From contig JBPOFS010000001.1 in the NCBI GenBank assembly GCA_051252515.1, positions 765,940-829,939 on the forward strand: a DNA stretch of 64,000 nt, in the 5' to 3' direction. Source of the stretch: UBA5078 sp051252515 (GTDB lineage Bacteria; Pseudomonadota; Gammaproteobacteria; Pseudomonadales; Pseudohongiellaceae). The position numbers were made by a program, and so were the translations under genes. Positions 53,368 through 62,268 of the stretch are shown here, in pieces; position 1 is the first letter of the stretch; every line of letters begins with the position of its first letter. The notes under the pieces were generated by a model. That model was not told where the DNA came from and did not search any database. It was given only the letters and a program-made list of their open reading frames with translations.

Positions 53368-54017
53368 CCCGCTAAGTTTCCGCCTTTCAACCAACGCTCT
53401 TTGAGCTCATTTCGGTTTATGAATAACCACTGCATGGCAATAATGGCCATCGCGTTATTCATACGTCCCGCTTGTAATGCTAACCAAGCCTCATCAAACG
53501 ATAGCACAAGCGCGCGGATATCTTCATTTTCATCGGCAAGGCCGTAGACCCCGCCGGCATTGCTCGCATCGACCTGCCCGCAGTAAAGATTGATGCGCTC
53601 GTTACTCCCACCGGGGCTATTGTAGTACTCGCAAATGGGCTCTAAGGCTTGAATCTCGCAACCAGCCTCTTCCATTGCCTCGCGTCGCGAAAGCTCTGCG
53701 GCTGTTTCATTGGGGGCCAGTATTCCTGCCACCACCTCTAAGCACCAAGGGCTCGAGCCCTTCTCTTGTGCCTCGAGCAATGCCCCGATTCGGAACTGCT
53801 CGACAAGCACCACCGAGTCTAACTTCGGGTCATAAAGCAGAACCCCTGCAGCAGGGGCTCGCATAAACAACTCTCTATCAAAGGAGTCGCTAAACCCACC
53901 GGCATAGAGTTTATGCCTAAGCGTGAACTTATCGATGGCAAAGAAGCCTCGATATTCCGAGGTTCTTTGCTCTACGCTTACATCCTGAATATCAAATTCA
54001 GGAGGAGAATGGGTCAT
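53364..54017 (-). CDS. nudF: ADP-ribose pyrophosphatase
   Basis: A 217-residue Nudix hydrolase. The Nudix box is complete, GILAPNE-x7-REAMEEAGC, preceded by EQFRIGA and followed by YYNSPGGSNERINLYCGQVD, as in NudF. It cleaves ADP-ribose to AMP and ribose-5-phosphate. It lies 15 bases after ppiC and four bases overlapped with DUF1249. Confidence 0.94.
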   Translation of the reverse strand: MTHSPPEFDIQDVSVEQRTSEYRGFFAIDKFTLRHKLYAGGFSDSFDRELFMRAPAAGVLLYDPKLDSVVLVEQFRIGALLEAQEKGSSPWCLEVVAGILAPNETAAELSRREAMEEAGCEIQALEPICEYYNSPGGSNERINLYCGQVDASNAGGVYGLADENEDIRALVLSFDEAWLALQAGRMNNAMAIIAMQWLFINRNELKERWLKGGNLAG

Positions 54018-54032
54018 GATTTAGCCTCGGAA

Positions 54033-54314
54033 TCAGGCAGTACGACTAGTGACTTCTAGCAGATGGTAACCAAATTGTGTTTTAACAGGACCTTGAACTG
54101 TATTAGGTTCGGCACTGAATACCACTTGATCAAACTCTTTCACCATTTGGCCTGGACCAAAACTTCCAAGATCTCCACCCTGTGCGCGTGAAGGACATGA
54201 TGAGTGCTCTTTTGCGATAGCACCAAAATCTTCGCCTGCAACAATGCGGTCTTTTAATTCAAGACATTGGGCTTCTGTTTCAACAAGTATGTGTCGGGCT
54301 GTAGCTGTGGCCAT
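54033..54314 (-). CDS. ppiC: Parvulin-type peptidyl-prolyl isomerase PpiC
   Basis: The 93-residue cytoplasmic parvulin has ARHILVETEAQCLELKDRI, the core GGDLGSFGPGQMVKEFDQVVF and the C-terminal TQFGYHLLEV. It starts at ATG 54314, with AAGGAG eight bases upstream; a longer frame upstream lacks support. It is first in the minus-strand run that leads to parC. Confidence 0.95.
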   Translation of the reverse strand: MATATARHILVETEAQCLELKDRIVAGEDFGAIAKEHSSCPSRAQGGDLGSFGPGQMVKEFDQVVFSAEPNTVQGPVKTQFGYHLLEVTSRTA

Positions 54315-54356
54315 GGAAAACTCCTTAAATAATTGAGTTCCCATTATGCCCGAGCA

Positions 54357-54382
54357 AGCCTCTTAAATCGATAAAAGAGGCT
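54357..54382. other. Hairpin between chrR-like gene and ppiC
   Basis: An 8-bp perfect stem AGCCTCTT / AAGAGGCT with a 10-base loop, located between the end of the anti-sigma gene (54431) and the ppiC start. Without a T-run on either strand it is a weak terminator candidate. Confidence 0.35.
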
Positions 54383-54430
54383 GCTTCTTGGCGGTCAGAT
54401 TAGAGTAAAGCGAGGATTACAGAGGATTTG

Positions 54431-55159
54431 TTATGCAGATTGATTCGCCGCGTTACGCTTTAAGCTGTGCAAGCGATATTGGATGTAGGGCTCAAGCAAG
54501 CGATAGAACCATCCTTTGGGGCGTACAGGGCTTTCAAGGCAGACCAGACAAATACAGTCAGTATCCTGAGTCGCCGTTGGCTGATGCGTCTCACCAGCAT
54601 TACGAACCACGAAGTCGCCACGGGAATAGGTCCCTTCGGCGTCGGAAAAACTGCCTTTGAGTAACACAGTAATCTCTTCTCCGCGATGCTCATGCTCAGG
54701 CATTTTCCCACCTGCTCTAATATCGTAAATCGAGGTTTCACAGACTTCCCCGACGATAGGCAATGGCGCAATACGCAGCTCTTTGCCAAATTGGGCCCAT
54801 CCAAGGTTCTGCAAGCTGCCATTGGACAGGCGTCGCACCGCTTTCGGCAAAAACATGTCTGATGAACACTTAGGGGGGAGCTCTGGTGACACCTCGCTAA
54901 ACGCTAGATCTTCCGGCACAGGTTGGGCCTGCTCGCCAGTGGCTATACGCGCCATCAAATCTTCAAAACTATGAGACTCCACCTCAGCCGGCTCTATTTG
55001 CGCAAGCAAATGGCCTCCAATCTCTTTTAGCTGCTGGATGTGGGCGCGGCACTTGCCACAAAATTCAAGATGCGCTGACACACACATCGCCTGCGCCATA
55101 GGTAAATTCGCGCTGGCAAAGTCAGTCAAAAATCTTGAGTCGGGATGATATGAAATCAT
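54431..55159 (-). CDS. ChrR-type zinc-binding anti-sigma factor
   Basis: A 242-residue two-domain protein. The N-terminal anti-sigma domain has the zinc motif H-x3-C-x2-C in HLEFCGKC, with an upstream His in ISYHPD. The C-terminal cupin (about 125-225) has MPEHEHRGEEITVLLKGSF and GDFVVRNAGETHQP. This is the ChrR layout that senses singlet oxygen and organic peroxides and releases the ECF sigma factor. The gene lies 16 bases after the sigma gene. Confidence 0.9.
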   Translation of the reverse strand: MISYHPDSRFLTDFASANLPMAQAMCVSAHLEFCGKCRAHIQQLKEIGGHLLAQIEPAEVESHSFEDLMARIATGEQAQPVPEDLAFSEVSPELPPKCSSDMFLPKAVRRLSNGSLQNLGWAQFGKELRIAPLPIVGEVCETSIYDIRAGGKMPEHEHRGEEITVLLKGSFSDAEGTYSRGDFVVRNAGETHQPTATQDTDCICLVCLESPVRPKGWFYRLLEPYIQYRLHSLKRNAANQSA

Positions 55160-55175
55160 TTCAATACCTGTCGGT

Positions 55176-55787
55176 TTAACGATCTATGAGTATCTGGAGC
55201 TTATTGAGCGCCAATCTAATACGGGATTTCACCGTACCCAGTGGCAAACCTAATTCTTCGGCTATTTCGTTATGGGATTTGCTTTCCATAAAGGCCTTTT
55301 CCAACACTAACGCCTGCTCTGCAGGAAGCGTCGACATCGCACCGCGTATCTGCACTTCGACGCGTCGCTGCTGAAACTCCACTACGGGCTCAGGAGAATC
55401 GGCTTCATGCCATATATCCTCAATTTCAATCTTGCGCTGCGCTCTAGTATTGCGTCGAATGAAATCAATCCGCGTGTTACGGGCAATGGTAAAAATCCAA
55501 GTATTCACACTTGCCTTGCTCGCATTGAACGAGGCAGCTTTATTCCACACTTTGATCATCACCTCTTGCGTCATCTCCTCTGCCTGACTTCTATCAGCGT
55601 AAGAGGACATGCCTTTCATCAAGAAAGCCTTTATCTGCGGAGCGAAATGTTCAAACAAGCGTTGAAATGCCGCTCTATCGGCGGACAAAGCCACTTTATG
55701 CAAGGCGCTTTCCCACGGATCAACCGTGTCTTGCACACCCTGTGAGGCATTTTTTGTCTTACCGTTGATTTCGTCTTTGCTACCCAC
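55176..55787 (-). CDS. ECF sigma factor, RpoE/ChrR-partner type
   Basis: A 203-residue ECF sigma: region 2 (about 45-115) includes RSQAEEMTQEVMIKVWNKAASFN and WIFTIARNTRIDFIRR; region 4 (about 145-200) has ALVLEKAFMESKSHNEIAEELGLPLGTVKSRIRLALNKL, a clear helix-turn-helix. The downstream ChrR-like anti-sigma gene places it in the singlet-oxygen (ECF11-like) group. Its own promoter region holds a TGATCT-N18-TACTAA element, so it probably autoregulates. Confidence 0.92.
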   Translation of the reverse strand: MGSKDEINGKTKNASQGVQDTVDPWESALHKVALSADRAAFQRLFEHFAPQIKAFLMKGMSSYADRSQAEEMTQEVMIKVWNKAASFNASKASVNTWIFTIARNTRIDFIRRNTRAQRKIEIEDIWHEADSPEPVVEFQQRRVEVQIRGAMSTLPAEQALVLEKAFMESKSHNEIAEELGLPLGTVKSRIRLALNKLQILIDR

Positions 55788-55862
55788 TCGAATCCTTTTT
55801 TCTTATTTATGGCTGGAGCCTGATCGCTGCCAGCTCTGGGTGATCAATATTTCCTTGTAGCC

Positions 55863-55892
55863 TTAGTACGCACGTAAAAAGCTCCTAGATCA
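55863..55892 (-). promoter_or_regulatory. Candidate ECF promoter of the sigma/chrR operon
   Basis: On the minus strand, TGATCT (55887-55892), an 18-base spacer and TACTAA (55863-55868) lie 76 bases upstream of the sigma start. The same arrangement occurs facing the other way at 55940-55969. The -35 resembles the TGATC core described for RpoE-ChrR promoters. Confidence 0.6.
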
Positions 55893-55939
55893 ACAATGAC
55901 ACAAGTAAATACGCATTTGCTAGCACTACAGCTTTGTTC

Positions 55940-55969
55940 TGATCTGATCAAATCTAGCCGACGTAATCT
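55940..55969 (+). promoter_or_regulatory. Candidate ECF promoter of the NTF2-like/DUF1365/cfa operon
   Basis: TGATCT (55940-55945), 18 bases, TAATCT (55964-55969), 82 bases before GTG 56051. It shares its -35 hexamer and spacing with the divergent sigma promoter and suggests that the same sigma factor reads both. Confidence 0.6.
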
Positions 55970-56050
55970 TTGCATACCCTAAGGCAGCCAAGGCCGCCGG
56001 ACGACGTTCAACAATAACGCTACCCATTGCCAACACCGAGAATTGTAATC

Positions 56051-56506
56051 GTGACTGAAAATAGACAACTAACGGACAAGCGCAAACTATCTCTTTTGAA
56101 CGAGTTTAAGAACTTCTACCAGGATGGTAAAGAGACAAACATCGAGCGCTTAGACCGAATCTACACTCAAGACATCGAGTTTCGCGACCCCGTGCATAGC
56201 GTCCTTGGGATACTGGCACTGAAGAGTTATATAAAGGGCCTCTATGCAAACTCCCACAAAATCACATTTGAATATACCGACGATATCAATAATGAAAACT
56301 GTGCCAGTATTAATTGGCTGATGCACTTTCAACACCCCTCAATCGCTAGCGGTAAAGAGATCACTTTACGCGGCAGTACATTTGTGCGCTTCACTGATCG
56401 CATTTATTATCAAGAGGACTTCTACGACTTAGGCGCGATGATCTACCAACATGTTCCCGTACTGGGAAGCATGGTCAATTTTGTGAACAATCGGTTACGT
56501 CACTAG
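56051..56506 (+). CDS. NTF2-like/SnoaL-like protein
   Basis: A 151-residue protein: helix LSLLNEFKNFYQDG, then RIYTQDIEFRDPVHSVLGILALKSYIKGLY, the cone-like fold signature of SnoaL/NTF2-like proteins. The start is uncertain: GTG 56051 has a purine-rich sequence upstream, while TTG 56027 has none. In RpoE-ChrR regulons a nuclear-transport-factor-2-like gene is common near DUF1365 and cfa. The substrate is unknown. Confidence 0.78.
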   Translation: MTENRQLTDKRKLSLLNEFKNFYQDGKETNIERLDRIYTQDIEFRDPVHSVLGILALKSYIKGLYANSHKITFEYTDDINNENCASINWLMHFQHPSIASGKEITLRGSTFVRFTDRIYYQEDFYDLGAMIYQHVPVLGSMVNFVNNRLRH

Positions 56507-56518
56507 GCTTTAATCGTT

Positions 56519-57289
56519 ATGAATCTAGCTTCGTCACAAGACATGCCCTCCGCCACAATGGCAAGCGCCATTTATGAGGGAACGATTCGGCATCATCGCC
56601 TACAGCCGCGATCTCATCTTTTCGAGTATCGCGTATTTATGATGTATCTTGATCTAGACGAACTAGACACGGTTTTCTCGCTTTCTCGCTGGTGGTCAGC
56701 AAGCCGTTATTCTCTCGCACAGTTTCGTCGCAGTGATTTTATTGGACCTAGCACTATATCGACAAGCCAAGCCGTCAGAGACTGCGTCAATGAAGCGACC
56801 GGCGACACAATCAACGGCCCCATTCGTCTGCTGTGCAATATTCGCTATTTCGGATTCATAATTAATCCGATCAGTTGTTATTACTGTTTCGATCAACAAG
56901 AAAACTTGCGCTACATCGTGGCCGAGGTCACCAACACGCCCTGGAAAGAAAAAATTCACTATGTCATTCCCTGCTCAGAAAACAGCCCTTTGCAGCGCCA
57001 CCAATTCGACAAACGCCTGCACGTGTCGCCGTTTATGCCAATGCAGATGAGCTATCACTGGAAAAGCAAGACGCCCGACTCTTCTATCAGAATTCATTTA
57101 GAAAATTGGAGCAACTCCGAGCAGGTATTTAGCGCCACACTTTCTCTGCACCGTGTTGAGTTAAGTAAAAAATCCATGAATAAAGTATTGCTCCGCTTTC
57201 CTTTAATGACTCTTAAAGTCGCTGGCGCCATACACTGGCAGGCATTAAGACTTTTCCTAAAAAAAATTCCTTTGTTCAAACACCGTTAA
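56519..57289 (+). CDS. DUF1365 family protein
   Basis: A 256-residue protein with the family motifs YEGTIRHHRLQPRSHLFEYRVFMMYLDLDEL, LLCNIRYFGFIINPISCYYCFD and FDKRLHVSPFMPMQMSYHW. DUF1365 genes are regularly paired with cyclopropane-fatty-acid-synthase-like genes, as here. In Rhodobacter, partner pairs make furan fatty acids or other modified lipids in response to singlet oxygen. The exact activity is not known for this protein. Confidence 0.9.
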   Translation: MNLASSQDMPSATMASAIYEGTIRHHRLQPRSHLFEYRVFMMYLDLDELDTVFSLSRWWSASRYSLAQFRRSDFIGPSTISTSQAVRDCVNEATGDTINGPIRLLCNIRYFGFIINPISCYYCFDQQENLRYIVAEVTNTPWKEKIHYVIPCSENSPLQRHQFDKRLHVSPFMPMQMSYHWKSKTPDSSIRIHLENWSNSEQVFSATLSLHRVELSKKSMNKVLLRFPLMTLKVAGAIHWQALRLFLKKIPLFKHR

Positions 57290-57327
57290 ACGGCACCCAA
57301 TAAACATTGAAGGAGAACTCCCATCCA

Positions 57328-58611
57328 ATGAAAACTATGGTTCTTAATTCCGACAAACTGATTGCACAGAAAAAATCCCATGGCGTCACACTCGAACGCT
57401 TTGCCAAAAAGTTTGTTCTAAAGGTGTTGAACAAATTGGAGGTCGGCCGCATTGTTCTGGAAGATGGCGACAAGGTAATGCGCTTTGGCCAGGCCGATGA
57501 CTCTGTCATTGAAGGCCGCATTACGGTGCTCAACCCCGCCTTCTATGCTGACCTACTACGAAACGGAAGCATTGGCTGTGGCGAATCATTTATGTGGCAG
57601 CACTGGAAATCCGACGACTTAGTGATCTTAGTACGCGTAATCGTTCTGAACCTGCACATCCTCGACGGCGTGGATGGAGGCCAGTCATGGTTCAGGAAAA
57701 TTGCCACACGAGTACTGCATCGCTTCAACGCTAACGACCTAGAAGGTTCGCGTCGCAATATTTCAGCACATTACGATCTTAGCAATGAATTTTTCGAAAG
57801 CTTTCTTGATCCCACTATGATGTATTCTTCCGCGATCTTTGCAGATGAAACCATGTCTTTGCATGAGGCTTCACTAGAGAAATTGCGGCATATTTGCAGC
57901 CGCTTACAACTGAAAACGACTGATCATTTGTTGGAGATTGGTACCGGGTGGGGTTCCATGGCGATCTATGCAGCTAAACACTACGGTTGCCGCGTGACTA
58001 CAACCACATTGTCACAACAACAGTATGACTACACAGAAAAACAAATTCGCGAGGAGGGCCTGGAAGATCGTATCGAACTACTACTAGAGGACTACCGAGA
58101 CCTTCGAGGTAGCTACGACAAGCTGGTTTCAATCGAGATGATAGAGGCAGTGGGACATGAGTTTTATTCCAGCTATTTCACACAATGCTCCACGCTCCTA
58201 AAAAGTGATGGCTTAATGTTAATTCAAGCGATCTGCATTTCCGATCAACGCTACGATCAAGCCAAGCAATCTGTCGACTTTATTCAACGCTATATTTTCC
58301 CCGGCGGTTGCTTGCCCAGCAACAGTGTTATCGCCAAACACGTTAGTGAGAATACCAATATGCAGATCATTGGCCTTGAAGACATCACCAAAGATTACGC
58401 TCTCACGCTTGCGCACTGGCGGCAACGATTTCTAGCCAACACACACACTTACTTAGCGCAGGGTTTATCAAGTGAGTTTCTACTAATGTGGGACTACTAC
58501 CTCGCCTACTGCCAAGGGGGATTTATGGAAAGGGTCATACACACCTCGCAAACGCTAATTGCGAAACCCAATTTCCGGGATACTCCTAGTATTGGGACGC
58601 CCGCGCCATGA
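57328..58611 (+). CDS. Cyclopropane-fatty-acyl-phospholipid synthase-like methyltransferase
   Basis: A 427-residue protein (start ATG 57328; GGAG lies 12 bases upstream, and ATG 57337 or TTG 57307 are alternatives). The N-terminal lipid-binding half (RIVLEDGDKVMRFG ... NPAFYADLLRNGSIGCGESFM) precedes the SAM fold with YDLSNEFFESFLDPTMMYSSAIF and LLEIGTGWGSMAIYAA, then SIEMIEAVGHEFY and QRYIFPGGCLPS, all CFA hallmarks. It methylates unsaturated acyl chains of phospholipids. It is in the sigma/ChrR-linked operon, so its role is probably membrane protection. Confidence 0.92.
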   Translation: MKTMVLNSDKLIAQKKSHGVTLERFAKKFVLKVLNKLEVGRIVLEDGDKVMRFGQADDSVIEGRITVLNPAFYADLLRNGSIGCGESFMWQHWKSDDLVILVRVIVLNLHILDGVDGGQSWFRKIATRVLHRFNANDLEGSRRNISAHYDLSNEFFESFLDPTMMYSSAIFADETMSLHEASLEKLRHICSRLQLKTTDHLLEIGTGWGSMAIYAAKHYGCRVTTTTLSQQQYDYTEKQIREEGLEDRIELLLEDYRDLRGSYDKLVSIEMIEAVGHEFYSSYFTQCSTLLKSDGLMLIQAICISDQRYDQAKQSVDFIQRYIFPGGCLPSNSVIAKHVSENTNMQIIGLEDITKDYALTLAHWRQRFLANTHTYLAQGLSSEFLLMWDYYLAYCQGGFMERVIHTSQTLIAKPNFRDTPSIGTPAP

Positions 58612-59348
58612 ACACTTTTAAACGTTTGAAGCGGGGCTTTATGACAATGTCGATATGGGCTGCCGCCGTCCTTTTAGGCTGGCAGCATGCTTATGGCTCA
58701 CCCTGGATTACTGGCAACGCCTATGATGCAGACAGTGACCGCCTATTATATCAAGAGCAACATTATTTAAGCACTGACAATCCGACTGTCAGCGTTCGTG
58801 TGGAATATATTAATAATGCCGAAGAAGTCATGGTGCTTAAGACGTTGGATTTCAGTCGCTCGCTTTACGCCCCCATCATTGAGCAGAGGGATCTTCGTCG
58901 CTCTACCAATATCTTTACACGCTATACTCCTACCGGCATAGAAGTAGGCTATCAGAATGAAGACAAACCCTTGCGCTGGAACTCACTAGAGCTGAGTGAT
59001 CGCTTGATCATTGACGCTGGCTTTGACCCCTATGTCCGCCGCCACTGGGCTGCCCTGCAAGCCGGAGATGCCATTCGCGGAGAGTTTCTGGTACCCGCAA
59101 GGCTAGACACCGTAAACATTAGTATTCGCGCCGTAGATGCTCAAGATTGCTTAAGCCAAACGCAAACCGTTCTCTGCCTAGTGGTGCGCCCCGCGGGCTT
59201 TCTGCGATTGGTAAGCTGGTTTGTAGACCCCCTGCATCTAGCCTATGACACGCAAACACAACGATTACTATTATATAAAGGTATCAGCAACTTACTGGAC
59301 GCTGACGGCAACCCCCAAGACGTTGTTATACGGTATCAATACCACTGA
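58608..59348 (+). CDS. Exported protein of unknown function in the cfa operon
   Basis: A 246-residue protein with an N-terminal signal sequence (KRLKRGFMTMSIWAAAVLLGW, cleavage near AYG-SP). The mature part is beta-rich with charged loops. Its ATG overlaps the cfa stop (ATGA), so it is translationally coupled and likely acts in the same lipid pathway in the periplasm. No family recognised. Confidence 0.8.
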   Translation: MNTFKRLKRGFMTMSIWAAAVLLGWQHAYGSPWITGNAYDADSDRLLYQEQHYLSTDNPTVSVRVEYINNAEEVMVLKTLDFSRSLYAPIIEQRDLRRSTNIFTRYTPTGIEVGYQNEDKPLRWNSLELSDRLIIDAGFDPYVRRHWAALQAGDAIRGEFLVPARLDTVNISIRAVDAQDCLSQTQTVLCLVVRPAGFLRLVSWFVDPLHLAYDTQTQRLLLYKGISNLLDADGNPQDVVIRYQYH

Positions 59349-59398
59349 CGTTCAGGACTTAGGCGCCAGCTTGCTTACCTCTTCTTCGCAAAACTGAG

Positions 59399-59404
59399 TA
59401 TAAT
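59399..59404 (+). promoter_or_regulatory. -10 element upstream of DUF2889 gene
   Basis: A perfect TATAAT in the 154-base gap, 99 bases before ATG 59503. No good -35 hexamer at the right distance. Confidence 0.35.
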
Positions 59405-59502
59405 CTAGGCTTCCTAGAGTGTGCGTGCGCGATGCACCACATTGTCTTGGCAATATATTCTGCGAGTACAAGGATTAGTCACTACGCAGATGAGGTTCCT
59501 AT

Positions 59503-60066
59503 ATGCCCCTTTCGACAGCTGCGCCGCGTAAGCATATTCATACGCGCGCGATTCGCTTTGCAGGTTTTGAGCGCGAAGATGGTCAATTCGACATCGAAGC
59601 CCACATGACTGATACAAAAACCTATCCTTTTGGAAACGACTGGCGCGGCCAGATAGAACCAGGCCAAGCCTTACATGAAATGTTGGTGCGCGTGACCGTA
59701 AACGACGCCTTCATCGTGACCCATGTTGAGGCAGTGACTGAGAATAGTCCTTTCCAGATGTGCCCCGATATCACCCCAAACTATTCTGCACTAGTGGGTT
59801 TAAGGATGGGCCGAGGTTGGAGGGAAGGGATTCGCGATCGCGTGGGCGGAGTTGAAGGCTGCACTCATATAACAGAGTTGCTCTACCAGATGGCCACTGT
59901 AGCGTTTCAAACCATATCGCCACTGAAGAAACACCGGAACAAACGTCCAGATTCTGATACTAGCCATTTTGGCGCGAAACCCGTAGTACTCAATACCTGC
60001 CATGCGTGGGCAGAAGACTCGCCAGTAGTAAAAGTCAATGTCCCTAAATATTATACGGGACAATAG
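59503..60066 (+). CDS. DUF2889 family protein
   Basis: The 187-residue protein has the DUF2889 signatures HTRAIRFAGFEREDGQFDIEAHMTDTK, PGQALHEMLVRVTVNDAFIV, NYSALVGLRMGRGWREGIRDRVGGVEGCTHITELL and the terminal NTCHAWAEDSPVVK. GAGG lies eight bases upstream of ATG 59503. The family is common in proteobacteria, often near aromatic-compound genes; its role is unknown. It converges on the kinase gene with a 3-base gap. Confidence 0.9.
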   Translation: MPLSTAAPRKHIHTRAIRFAGFEREDGQFDIEAHMTDTKTYPFGNDWRGQIEPGQALHEMLVRVTVNDAFIVTHVEAVTENSPFQMCPDITPNYSALVGLRMGRGWREGIRDRVGGVEGCTHITELLYQMATVAFQTISPLKKHRNKRPDSDTSHFGAKPVVLNTCHAWAEDSPVVKVNVPKYYTGQ

Positions 60067-60069
60067 GCA

Positions 60070-62268
60070 CTAGTCCTCCAAAAGAGGAATTGCGAGAGTA
60101 ATGGCAACGCCCTCTTCTTCGCGTAAATTTTCGGCGCGAATTTGGCCTTGATGGAACTCCGTCACGAGACGGGCAATATGCAACCCTATGCCCAAATGGG
60201 GTTGCTTTTGTTTTTCTTGCGGGCGCACAGAGATCATTGAATCGAATAACCGACCTTTCATCTCATCGGGCAAATATGGCCCAAAATTCGTTACCCTCAC
60301 CACCCCCTGACCTCTTACCTCACGACAGAAAACTGAAATGGGTTTGTCAGGAAAAGTAAACTCTACAGCGTTAGCAATAAGCTTATCCATTAACTGAGCG
60401 ATATATTCAGGGACTCCGAGAATCATCAACGGCCCCTCTATATCGGTCGAAATTGTATAATCGGGGTAGGCTAACCGGTAACCTTCCACACAGCCATTAA
60501 TGACTTTGGCCAGATCTATTCGCTCCTTCTCTGAGCTCTGCAGCATTTGCTCTAGCCGCGTCGCCTCGCTCATATTGGTCAAGATGAGATTAAGCCGACT
60601 GATCCCTTCCTCTGCGCGCTGAATATATACCTCTGACTCTTTATCATGCGCCACCATGCCCAAGTTTTCTAACGAGGATCGCACGACCGTCACAGGGGTA
60701 CGCAGCTCATGGGATAGTCGAGAAGACATATGTTCGAGATAAGTCGTATATTGCGAAAGTCGTTCCACAATACTTGAGAAACTTCGCGACAAATCGCCGA
60801 TTTCATCGGAACTACGACTGGCGATTATGCTGTTACGTAAACGGCCACTGTCATCAATAATGTTTTCGGCCTGGTTGCGCAAGTCACGAATGCGCGTAGA
60901 AATACGTGACGCAAATGCGAACAAACCGAACGAGACCACTAACATAACGCCCAGTATCGTATTGAACAGAGTTTCCAACGCTTGATTACGGAAGGTACGA
61001 ATGCCGTTCATGTTCTGATCGACAATCACAGCCCCCATCACTTCGTCATCCGCGACAATAGGATGCGCTGCTTCTAGAATACGAGTCTGCGTGCCGTCGA
61101 TGGTACGAAACTGCGTTTGCGGCGCACCCGTTAGGGCCGAATCAATATGTGAGCCTTCCGCGGTACCGCCCGCGTATAACTCATCAATAAAATCATTCGA
61201 GGGCTTAGTCAGGATTCGGTAATACAAAGGGTTTAGCAGAGTATCTTCAATGAATAGCCAGTATTTGTTAACGGGCGAGCCCAAGGAATCTGCGCTTAAA
61301 GCAAGACCCGTAGCGGACTGAATATCGCCAACACTCAACAAGATACGACCTGCTCGGTCAATCACCTGAATGCGGGAATTTGTGTGCCCCATTCCCTCGA
61401 CTATTCGGTCGATCTCTGGAGTCGGTCGACGCAAGAATCCTAAGTTCTCTTGATCATTCACGTCAGAGGTAGCTACTACAGAGTTAACCTCTCTCACTGA
61501 GGGGTCATCGACGTCATAAATCGCGAAGCCGATTTGATCGCCCAACATCGTCAAAGGCAAACGCAGTTCAATTTCATAACCATCAGGGGTTTCATACCAT
61601 TGCCCAGCGATGCGCTCTTCGTGTTGCAAGGCGGCAACATCGCGCAAATCCTCTCCCACCTCATAGGCGTAGAGGAACTCTGGACCACGAGGCGCGATAA
61701 CGTAGCGTTTAGATTCGCCATCACGAGTCACTAATGATATTTGCAAAAAATCACTGCGGTGTATGCTTAGACTATCAGGACTTCGATAAATTACTTTATC
61801 GTCAACGACCTTAAGATAAGCATAGAGAAAACGATTAAATTCGCCTACTAGGAGTTTGAAGTTTAACGATTCGTCGTAATGGTAATACCGTGCATAGGGG
61901 CTTTGGGGGTTTAGCTCAGTCGCTATAGTGTCTTGTTCGCCATAAGACAACTCATAGCGTTGATAATCCTGCCAGTCGACAAGGGTGTTATCGTCTAATG
62001 CTAACGGGTAAAAAACAGGATAAACATAGAGGTCATTAGTTTGCCGAGCCGGGCTATAGCTGCCCTCATCAAATAGCTCCGGCCGCTCATTCAATGCCGT
62101 CGCCAATGCCCTGGCTGTGCCTAGGACGGTTTCTTCTTGCCCACGGCGCAAGTACTCTTCCATCTCCAAAATATACTGATACCCAAGCCATGGAATCACG
62201 AGCAAAAAACTGGATAAGAACACCAGTTTAAAGCGAATCCCAAATGGGTTTTTCAGGTATCTGCTCAT
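60070..62268 (-). CDS. Pds-type sensor histidine kinase (marine sortase-system family)
   Basis: A 732-residue kinase: helix about 14-30, a very large extracytoplasmic region (about 35-430; FGIRFKLVFLSSFLLVIPWLGYQY before it and a beta-rich part with YPVFYPLALDD), helix about 440-460, HAMP about 460-512, HisKA with His520 in LSHELRTPVTVVRSSLENLG, and a HATPase (LIANAVEF; the lid region LGIGLHIARLV). It matches the 'proteobacterial dedicated sortase system' kinase in layout. It is translationally coupled to the regulator (TAATG). No sortase gene is in the window. Confidence 0.82.
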   Translation of the reverse strand: MSRYLKNPFGIRFKLVFLSSFLLVIPWLGYQYILEMEEYLRRGQEETVLGTARALATALNERPELFDEGSYSPARQTNDLYVYPVFYPLALDDNTLVDWQDYQRYELSYGEQDTIATELNPQSPYARYYHYDESLNFKLLVGEFNRFLYAYLKVVDDKVIYRSPDSLSIHRSDFLQISLVTRDGESKRYVIAPRGPEFLYAYEVGEDLRDVAALQHEERIAGQWYETPDGYEIELRLPLTMLGDQIGFAIYDVDDPSVREVNSVVATSDVNDQENLGFLRRPTPEIDRIVEGMGHTNSRIQVIDRAGRILLSVGDIQSATGLALSADSLGSPVNKYWLFIEDTLLNPLYYRILTKPSNDFIDELYAGGTAEGSHIDSALTGAPQTQFRTIDGTQTRILEAAHPIVADDEVMGAVIVDQNMNGIRTFRNQALETLFNTILGVMLVVSFGLFAFASRISTRIRDLRNQAENIIDDSGRLRNSIIASRSSDEIGDLSRSFSSIVERLSQYTTYLEHMSSRLSHELRTPVTVVRSSLENLGMVAHDKESEVYIQRAEEGISRLNLILTNMSEATRLEQMLQSSEKERIDLAKVINGCVEGYRLAYPDYTISTDIEGPLMILGVPEYIAQLMDKLIANAVEFTFPDKPISVFCREVRGQGVVRVTNFGPYLPDEMKGRLFDSMISVRPQEKQKQPHLGIGLHIARLVTEFHQGQIRAENLREEEGVAITLAIPLLED

